Source: Flavobacteriaceae bacterium
GTDB taxonomy: Bacteria; Bacteroidota; Bacteroidia; Flavobacteriales; Flavobacteriaceae
Direction: 5' to 3'
DNA: 6,488 nt
Assembly (NCBI GenBank): GCA_018608735.1
Contig: JABAYZ010000110.1
Location: 1-6,488, forward strand
Part shown: in pieces, positions 1 to 5,465 of the stretch
Numbering within the stretch: the first letter of the stretch is position 1
Layout: each line of letters starts with the position of its first letter
Position numbers and translations under genes: made by a program
Notes under the pieces: generated by a model
Database searches by the model: none
Told to the model about the DNA's origin: nothing
What the model saw: only the letters and a program-made list of their open reading frames with translations

Positions 1-1871
1 ATAATAAACCATTTCCATAACCAAGTCACATTCGCTTCAATTTTTATATTTTTAAATGTAGTGTCAAGAGAATTCTCAATTGAAACGCCTTTTATTTTTG
101 TAAGATCATAATAACGCAGCTGGCTTTCATTTCGATTATAATTATAACTCACATGAGTCATTGTGTCCTTAGCTTTTAAGATGGCATAATGTCCTGGGCG
201 GTTTGGATACTCAGTGGTTGTGATGCTAACTTTGGTGTTGAAATTTGTCTGTAAAGGAATAAATTGGACGTCTTTATGGCCGAGTTTTAAAATACGATCT
301 TTTTGTAAATTAACTTTAATATCAAAACTGTTTTCGTCTCCGATCCAGTAGAATAGTGGAGGTGTCTTTAAACTCGATTTTCCGATATTATACAAGGTTG
401 GAACAATTAATGGCGAATTTGCAAAATTTGAATCGGCGGTTTCAACAGGGGCAGTAAATACAAATAACGACTTAAATTGAACTAAAAACGCCTGTTGATT
501 TTCAAAGGACAAAATCCGATTTGTTGTTGCAGTAATCGGGTAAAAACACTGAACTGTAGGGTATTGAAAATTGGTTACTTTTTTTTCAAAAACGGTTTTT
601 AAAATAGGGTGGTTAAAAGCGATGTTTGCAATCTGTTTTTCTTGAACTTTAAGCGGCTTAAATCGGTGCTTGGTTTGGGTTGCTAAGAATTGATTATACG
701 AGATCAAATCTCCATTTCTACTAGGAATCATAACAACAATACCTCCAGTTTTCATGAACTCATCCAAACTATTTTTTAATGCTGTCGAAATCTGATTTAA
801 ACCATTTAGTACAATCAGATTTTGGGTTTTAAGTTGACTGTAATCTAAGGTCTTATAATTTTGACTTTGAAATGTAAACTCGTCATTTGCGTATAGCCTC
901 TCTAAAAATCTAGAGTTTGTATGTTCATTAATAGCTAAAACGGCTATTTTTTCGGCTTTAGGGATGTTGAAATATAAGTCGTTATCAAACGGTATTTGAG
1001 CATCATCTATGGATAGTTTTCCTTTAAACTCTGTAGTATTTGGAAGTATAAATTCTGTTGTGTAGTTTTTAGATTTCTCTAAAGTGGATTTTCCGATAAT
1101 ACTATGATCCTTGTACAATGTCACAGGGATTGTGTCGTTGGTTTCATCAGTAGATTTTCCAGTAACTTTTAGTGTATATGTAGAGTTTAGTGAGGGCTCT
1201 AAATATGCAGCCTCAATATAACTATTGGCAGTATTGATTGGTTTCAAAGGGACCAGGATAATTCGTGCTACAGAGTCTATTGCTGATAAAACTGCATTTT
1301 CATGCTGTTGAAAGTCAGAGACTAAAATAAGCGTTTTTGAACTTGTTTCGGAATCCGAAAACAAGGCGTTTCCTTTTAAAATCAAAGTGTTTAAGTCCAG
1401 TTGTTTTTGACTGTATTCAATAGATAATAACTCGGTTTTTAAATTTTTTACAGTAGTGGATTTATAGCGCTTGTCATTGGTGTAAAAACTAATTTCTTCC
1501 ATGTCATCAAAGCCTACTATCACATCTTGAACCGCTCTATTTAGGAGACTTCCTTTTGGACCAATGGCCTGCATACTAAATGAATTATCTAAATAAATAA
1601 CAGTTTCAGAAGCATTTTTTTCGAAAGTATGATTGGATAGAAACGGTTGGCTGAATGCTATAATGATACAGGCAATTGCTAAAAGTCGTAGTAAAAGAAT
1701 GAGCCATTTTTTTAACTGAGAGCTTTTTCGGGTTTGAAAGCGTATTTTTTTTAATAAAGCAACATTTGTAAACGCTTGAACTTTGAAGCGTCTAAGTTGA
1801 AATAAATGAATAAAAACAGGGATGAGTAGTGCTGGAAGTGCGTAAAAAAATTCGGGATGTAAAAACTGCAT
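1..1871 (-). CDS. BatA-type double-transmembrane protein with VWA-like domain (3' end cut by window edge)
   Basis: One uninterrupted frame runs from the ATG at 1871-1869 to the left edge: 623 full codons, no stop. The N-terminus (MQFLHPEFFYALPALLIPV, then IHLFQLRRFK at about 21-30) and a second hydrophobic helix at about 56-73, ending in SQPF, are the signature of the BatA/aerotolerance-regulator N-terminal domain (two membrane anchors). A VWA-like domain follows: TVIYLDNSFSM contains a DxSxS metal-site motif (D95, S97, S99), and LVSDFQ at 183-188 looks like the later acidic metal-site strand. Residues about 340-385 (NLIVLNGLNQ ... GGIVVMIPS) resemble a glutamine-amidotransferase-like fold without an obvious catalytic cysteine. 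The visible end, WLWKWFI, probably begins the last membrane helix, so perhaps 15-30 residues are missing. In this family the protein sits in the inner membrane with a large periplasmic part; its biochemical role is not established. It starts 47 bases after the glycosyltransferase stop and probably has its own promoter. Confidence 0.9.
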   Translation of the reverse strand, partial: MQFLHPEFFYALPALLIPVFIHLFQLRRFKVQAFTNVALLKKIRFQTRKSSQLKKWLILLLRLLAIACIIIAFSQPFLSNHTFEKNASETVIYLDNSFSMQAIGPKGSLLNRAVQDVIVGFDDMEEISFYTNDKRYKSTTVKNLKTELLSIEYSQKQLDLNTLILKGNALFSDSETSSKTLILVSDFQQHENAVLSAIDSVARIILVPLKPINTANSYIEAAYLEPSLNSTYTLKVTGKSTDETNDTIPVTLYKDHSIIGKSTLEKSKNYTTEFILPNTTEFKGKLSIDDAQIPFDNDLYFNIPKAEKIAVLAINEHTNSRFLERLYANDEFTFQSQNYKTLDYSQLKTQNLIVLNGLNQISTALKNSLDEFMKTGGIVVMIPSRNGDLISYNQFLATQTKHRFKPLKVQEKQIANIAFNHPILKTVFEKKVTNFQYPTVQCFYPITATTNRILSFENQQAFLVQFKSLFVFTAPVETADSNFANSPLIVPTLYNIGKSSLKTPPLFYWIGDENSFDIKVNLQKDRILKLGHKDVQFIPLQTNFNTKVSITTTEYPNRPGHYAILKAKDTMTHVSYNYNRNESQLRYYDLTKIKGVSIENSLDTTFKNIKIEANVTWLWKWFI

Positions 1872-1888
1872 CTTATGGTTTGAATTGT

Positions 1889-1922
1889 CAAATATAAAAA
1901 ACTATAATTTGATTCTCATCAA
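1889..1922 (-). promoter_or_regulatory. Candidate Bacteroidota promoter for the BatA-type gene
   Basis: Reading the minus strand, TATATTTG at 1896-1889 matches the Bacteroidota -7 consensus TAnnTTTG exactly. A TTG at 1922-1920, 23 bases upstream, can act as the -33 element; spacings of about 17-23 are reported for flavobacteria. The TTG overlaps the stop codon of the glycosyltransferase gene. Transcription would start near 1883, giving a leader of roughly a dozen bases before the ATG at 1871. The motif is short and the DNA AT-rich, so chance is possible, but it falls in the one gap where a promoter would be expected. Confidence 0.45.
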
Positions 1923-2926
1923 CAGAAGAAAAAATAATCGTTCATTGATGTCATTTTACGTGTTTTGAAATACTGTACAATTTCCATTTGTGCGTCATGG
2001 TTTGCCACAGTAATAATCGTTTGAAAATTCTTGATCGTATTCAGATATTCGATAGCTTTTAAAGTTTGATTATAAATATTAACTCCAATTTTTTTTGGAT
2101 TATCGCATACCCATTCAAAAGGGCATTTTTTTTCAAGCAGTAATTGCGCCACTTTTTTACCTTTTTTTCCTGCCCCCCAAATCACTAGTTTTTTCTCATT
2201 CACTTTGGAGAGCTCTAAAAAGTAGTTGACTTTTAATTCTAAAAATGTATTCTCCGCATAATGCGCATCAGTTCTAGAGGTTCTAATGGCATAATCGCGC
2301 CAATGGTGTCGTACATCATTTGATGGAATACAGCTCAATCCCTGTTTGTAAAATCGAAATGCTAAATCATAATCTTCAGGGTAGCTGTCTGAAGTAAATC
2401 CACCACAACGGTCAAAGTCCGTTTTATGAACCATCCAACACGGGGAGGGAATCACACATTCTTTATAAATTTCTTCAAAGTTATTACCTTTTGTCGTTAG
2501 AGAGTTAAGCCATGTTTCGTAGCGTTTGTATCCCGCACCTACACCATTTTCTGAAAAATACTTTACATGACCTAATGCCAAGTGACCTTCGCCGTGCTCA
2601 ACAAGGGATTTTTGCATCAATTCAAGCTTGTCTACAGCCATGATGTCGTCACTGTCCATGCGTGTAATATAAGTGCCTTTTGCATGTTTGTAAGCTGTTC
2701 TTAGGGCGGCTATAATACCTTGTCCTTCATTGTGTAGCAGCTGAACTCTAGAATCCTTATCAGCGTAGTTTTGCACAATTTTGTGGCTTTCATCGGTAGA
2801 GCCGTCATTAACAGCAAGAAGCTCCCAATTGACACAGCTTTGATTTAGGATTGATTGTAAACAATCGTCCAAAAAACGTTCCGTGTTTTTAAAAGGAACA
2901 AGGATACTTATGAGTGCTTTTGGCAT
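1919..2926 (-). CDS. Family 2 glycosyltransferase with C-terminal Rossmann-like domain
   Basis: The 335-residue protein has an N-terminal GT-A fold of glycosyltransferase family 2. Visible motifs are ISILVPFKN (6-14), NDGSTD (40-45, nucleotide-sugar binding), DSDD (91-94, the metal-binding DxD), EDYD (184-187, with the likely catalytic base) and HHWRD (207-211). Such enzymes transfer a sugar from a nucleotide-sugar donor to a glycan or other acceptor; donor and acceptor cannot be read here. No membrane helix is seen, so it probably works at the cytoplasmic face. Residues about 245-335 form a separate domain: KLVIWGAGKKGKKVA has the glycine-rich turn of a Rossmann nucleotide-binding fold and D275 (VCDNPKK) sits at the end of the expected second strand. 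Its start overlaps the stop of the S10 gene by one base, implying translational coupling. Several long A-runs lie in the Rossmann part. Confidence 0.92.
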   Translation of the reverse strand: MPKALISILVPFKNTERFLDDCLQSILNQSCVNWELLAVNDGSTDESHKIVQNYADKDSRVQLLHNEGQGIIAALRTAYKHAKGTYITRMDSDDIMAVDKLELMQKSLVEHGEGHLALGHVKYFSENGVGAGYKRYETWLNSLTTKGNNFEEIYKECVIPSPCWMVHKTDFDRCGGFTSDSYPEDYDLAFRFYKQGLSCIPSNDVRHHWRDYAIRTSRTDAHYAENTFLELKVNYFLELSKVNEKKLVIWGAGKKGKKVAQLLLEKKCPFEWVCDNPKKIGVNIYNQTLKAIEYLNTIKNFQTIITVANHDAQMEIVQYFKTRKMTSMNDYFFFC

Positions 2927-2928
2927 TA
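2924..2928 (-). promoter_or_regulatory. TAATG stop/start overlap (translational coupling site)
   Basis: On the minus strand the TAA stop of the S10 carboxypeptidase gene (2928-2926) shares its last A with the ATG of the glycosyltransferase gene (2926-2924). This arrangement usually means both are on one mRNA and that ribosomes ending the first gene can restart on the second. It also fixes the glycosyltransferase start, whose next residues (MPKALISILVPFKN) are those expected at a GT2 N-terminus. Confidence 0.75.
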
Positions 2929-4413
2929 GTATTTCGCAGCCTTTCCATTTGCAGATGATGCTTTAAGAAAAGCTCTCAAATCATCATTAGCCTGAATTAA
3001 ATCCTCATCACGTAAATACATCATATGCCCACTGCGGTAGCCTTTAAACGTGAAGCGATCTTTCATTTTACCACTAGGGTCTATTTGTGATAAGGTATAT
3101 TTTGCATTAAAATAGGTCGTAGCGCCATCGTAGTATCCAGATTGGTTTAATACTTTTAGATACGGATTTTGTGCCATGGCTAGTCTCAGGTTATCACGTG
3201 TATTGTCATTGTCATTATTCCACGGACGTACAGCACCAAACATATTGTATTTAAGATCGGTTTTAAATTTCAATTCACTTTTGATATAATGGTTGATTGC
3301 TGGCGTAAATGAATGTAGCCAAGAGGTTAATTCTGCGCTATAATCTGGGCTATCTCCAGATTCTTTTTTATCGATCCCTATGTAACGCGAATCCAATCGT
3401 CCAATCGTCTGACCTGTATCGTCACGAAGTAGTTCTTTCCAGAAAAATGAATTGGGAACATCCAAATTGTGTTGTAAAATTACCTTTTGACTTAGACCAG
3501 AATAGTAAGCCATTTTTTTACTGACTTCTATTTTTTCTTCGGCACCAATAAAGCCGCCTTTTGCCAATGCAGGAATAAGGGTATTAATCGCATAGGCTTC
3601 AGATTCCGGAAGAATATCTAATAAATCTTTGGATTGTAGGGCCTCAGGTAATTTGTTATGGTACCATGCCGTGGCGGTATAGTAGGGGAGGTTCAATGCG
3701 GATGAAACAGGCCCTCCAACACGTAAGACTTTATAATCGGCAGGAGAAACCAAAATGACTCCATTTAAATACATCCATTGATTTTGTTGTAACTCTAAAG
3801 ATAAACCCATCACACGAGTGCCACCATAACTTTCACCAATGATGTACTTAGGAGATTCCCATCTGTTTTTGCGATTTACAAATGTGTTGATCCATGCTGC
3901 TAGGTATTTGATATCTTCATTAATTCCAAAAAATTGTTCGCGATCAGGCATTTCTCCGTCTTTATTCGGAAGCAGTCTTGAATAGGCAGTGTTTACAGGA
4001 TTGACAAACACAATATCGGCATCGTCCAAAATCGAGTTTGGATTATTTTTAAACCCATAGGGTTGAACGGGATAACCTTCGGAATCTACATTTAAAATAC
4101 GTGGGCCTGTATAGGCCACATGCATCCAAACAGAAGCTGAACCTGGTCCGCCGTTAAAAGATATAATTAAAGGACGGTTAGCACGGTTTTTTATGTTATT
4201 TCGAGTATAGTATGTATAAAACAAACTTGCGACTGGTACGCCAGCCTTATCCCAAACGGGTTGCATTCCTGTTTCTGCGGTATATTCAAAACTTACGCCT
4301 TTTACGGTCGTTGAGTGGGTTGTCGTAACAATCGTATCAACAGGGATTTTAATAGATTGACTTGAACCAATACACAGTGAAACCAAACTTAGGATTAAAA
4401 AATGAATTTTCAT
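2926..4413 (-). CDS. Secreted S10 family serine carboxypeptidase-like protein
   Basis: The 495-residue protein begins with a likely signal peptide (Lys2, hydrophobic stretch 5-16, polar SSQS at 17-20), so the product should be exported to the periplasm or beyond. The body is peptidase family S10 (alpha/beta-hydrolase fold), whose members remove C-terminal residues from peptides, often at acid pH. Hallmarks are FNGGPGSAS at 86-94 (oxyanion region), GESYGG at 193-198 with nucleophile S195, SGYYDGATTY with the likely acid D429, and YRSGHMMYL with the likely base H463. The triad is complete, so it should be active. The loop usually reading like DxPxGTGFS is here FVNPVNTAYSR (136-146), a variant. 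Length fits bacterial S10 proteins. It lies 63 bases after the DUF2007 gene and overlaps the glycosyltransferase start. The natural substrate is unknown. Confidence 0.93.
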   Translation of the reverse strand: MKIHFLILSLVSLCIGSSQSIKIPVDTIVTTTHSTTVKGVSFEYTAETGMQPVWDKAGVPVASLFYTYYTRNNIKNRANRPLIISFNGGPGSASVWMHVAYTGPRILNVDSEGYPVQPYGFKNNPNSILDDADIVFVNPVNTAYSRLLPNKDGEMPDREQFFGINEDIKYLAAWINTFVNRKNRWESPKYIIGESYGGTRVMGLSLELQQNQWMYLNGVILVSPADYKVLRVGGPVSSALNLPYYTATAWYHNKLPEALQSKDLLDILPESEAYAINTLIPALAKGGFIGAEEKIEVSKKMAYYSGLSQKVILQHNLDVPNSFFWKELLRDDTGQTIGRLDSRYIGIDKKESGDSPDYSAELTSWLHSFTPAINHYIKSELKFKTDLKYNMFGAVRPWNNDNDNTRDNLRLAMAQNPYLKVLNQSGYYDGATTYFNAKYTLSQIDPSGKMKDRFTFKGYRSGHMMYLRDEDLIQANDDLRAFLKASSANGKAAKY

Positions 4414-4476
4414 GATATAAAGTGTTTGTTAGGATTCACTAAAATACAATCTTTAAAACAAAATCGAAATATTAAT
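4414..4476 (-). other. 63-base gap between DUF2007 and S10 genes, no clear signal
   Basis: This is the longest gap in the window. It is very AT-rich and contains no convincing hairpin followed by a T-run, so no terminator is called. TATTTTAG at 4446-4439 on the minus strand is one base from the TAnnTTTG -7 consensus, but the nearest TTG is only 12 bases upstream, too short for a normal promoter. Whether the S10 gene is read through from the PspC cluster or has a weak promoter here cannot be decided from the sequence. Confidence 0.4.
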
Positions 4477-4704
4477 TTAAAATTGTGCTAATGTTCTAGC
4501 AACAATAGCTTCAGCTTTTGTTTTTTCACTTGCGTTTACATACAACTCTTGAAAGCCGTAGGTTGAAGTCCCAAAACCTGCCAGTCGAGCAGATTCTGTT
4601 TCATCCTTCACGATAGCGGTGATGCCCTCTTTTTCTAGATGTTGTGTAATTAATTGAACGACAATAAAGCTCCCCGCATACAGTTTTGAATAATTTGATT
4701 CCAT
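4477..4704 (-). CDS. DUF2007 family small protein
   Basis: This 75-residue soluble protein matches the DUF2007 family (annotated as putative signal-transducing protein) along most of its length. The typical pattern is visible: an opening strand with KLYAGSF (7-13), a helix (VVQLITQHLEKEGI), then AIVKDETESARLAGFG (30-45), and a closing strand ELYVNASE with a final helix. Members often sit as small single domains beside membrane or envelope genes; the ferredoxin-like fold recalls regulatory domains, but no ligand or reaction is established. No signal peptide or membrane segment is seen, so it should be cytosolic. It starts 5 bases after the stop of the GIN-domain lipoprotein gene and so is almost certainly co-transcribed with it. 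No clear Shine-Dalgarno sequence precedes it. Confidence 0.85.
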   Translation of the reverse strand: MESNYSKLYAGSFIVVQLITQHLEKEGITAIVKDETESARLAGFGTSTYGFQELYVNASEKTKAEAIVARTLAQF

Positions 4705-4709
4705 AGGTT

Positions 4710-5444
4710 TTAATTGTTTGTATCTACATATCCTCCCGAAGATGATTTAACGGTCGTTTTTATAGAAGATTCGTGGTTTTTAATGTGTGCTCCGCTAGAA
4801 GCATTTGCATTAAATTCTTCTAAGCAATTTACGTATAAATTTGAACCACTCGACGCTTTGGTCTCACAAAATGTAGCACTTAATTTAGATGCATTTAATT
4901 GACTTCCACTCGAAGTGTTTCCAATAAACTCTTTGGTTTTCCCTTCTAAAGTTAAATTACTGCCACTTGAACTGCTGCTGTTTATAAGTTGAGTTTCCAC
5001 AGTTAATTTCATTTTACTTCCGCTAGAAGTACTCAAATCAAGACTTGGAATTTTTAGTGTATTGGTGCTAAAAACGTCGCTTCCACTAGAGGCTTTGATT
5101 TTATTGATAGTTTTAAAATTAACCACAACTTTTTTTGAAGCAACATGGTAAAGATTTTTATCGATATAAATTTTAAGAGTTCCGTTTTCAATTTTTGTAA
5201 TGATTAACTCTTGAATATTTTCATCGGCTTGGACAGAAATACTGGGCGTATCACTTTGTGTTATAAACACATCGATTCCTGAGCTAGCTTCAATAGCGTT
5301 AAACGATTCATTAACAGGGCGTTGTTCTGTGACTACAACACCATTTCCACGAACACCATTATTAAATGGGAAGGCGTTGAATTGACAGGCATTTAAAGCA
5401 AGACTTACAATAGCGAGACTAATTAATTTGACAAGGTTTAGCAT
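4710..5444 (-). CDS. Head GIN-domain (DUF2807) lipoprotein
   Basis: The 244-residue product starts with a lipoprotein signal: a hydrophobic stretch ending LNAC, with lipidated C20. The residues after the cysteine (QFNAF) lack the acidic cluster of the Bacteroidota surface-export signal, so the mature protein more likely faces the periplasm. The rest is a head GIN domain (DUF2807, an adhesin-like beta-helix group): VRGNGVVVTEQRPV at about 31-44, FNAIEASSGIDVFITQ at 48-63, then a chain of short strands and SSG turns to the C-terminus. Eight SSG motifs have their glycines at 56, 121, 142, 161, 180, 200, 218 and 237, so the second half repeats every 18-21 residues, as expected for turns of a beta-helix. 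DUF2807 is often found near PspC genes and has been grouped with the Toastrack domains of phage-shock-like systems. It lies 21 bases after the PspC gene and 5 before DUF2007. Its ligand is unknown. Confidence 0.9.
   Translation of the reverse strand: MLNLVKLISLAIVSLALNACQFNAFPFNNGVRGNGVVVTEQRPVNESFNAIEASSGIDVFITQSDTPSISVQADENIQELIITKIENGTLKIYIDKNLYHVASKKVVVNFKTINKIKASSGSDVFSTNTLKIPSLDLSTSSGSKMKLTVETQLINSSSSSGSNLTLEGKTKEFIGNTSSGSQLNASKLSATFCETKASSGSNLYVNCLEEFNANASSGAHIKNHESSIKTTVKSSSGGYVDTNN
4731..5093 (-). repeat. Seven in-frame degenerate repeats coding SSG turns
   Basis: Within the GIN-domain gene, seven imperfect units of 18-21 codons each carry a Ser-Ser-Gly core. The glycine codons lie at 5084-5082, 5021-5019, 4964-4962, 4907-4905, 4847-4845, 4793-4791 and 4736-4734. 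The similarity is also visible in the DNA: short blocks such as cttccactagag, cttccgctagaa and cttccactcgaa on the plus strand. The repeats are part of the coding sequence and reflect protein structure; the units differ too much to recombine readily. Confidence 0.75.
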
Positions 5445-5465
5445 AATATATTGGGTTTTAGGGTA

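Noticed and set aside
2153..2180. T-rich stretch that could be a terminator on the plus strand
   Set aside because: There is no stable inverted repeat next to it and it codes lysine codons of the glycosyltransferase on the minus strand.
3309..3524. 71-codon plus-strand open frame
   Set aside because: It lies entirely inside the well-supported S10 gene on the opposite strand and its translation resembles no known family.
4351..4413. Lipoprotein signal on the S10 protein
   Set aside because: The sequence before the only early cysteine is VSLC; leucine at -1 does not fit a lipobox, so an ordinary signal peptide is more likely.
4439..4461. Possible promoter before the S10 gene (TTG ... TATTTTAG)
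   Set aside because: The -7 box has one mismatch and the spacing is only 12 bases, well short of the usual 17-23.
4714..4902. 62-codon plus-strand open frame
   Set aside because: It is antisense to the SSG repeat region of the GIN-domain gene; its openness follows from the codon pattern of those repeats.
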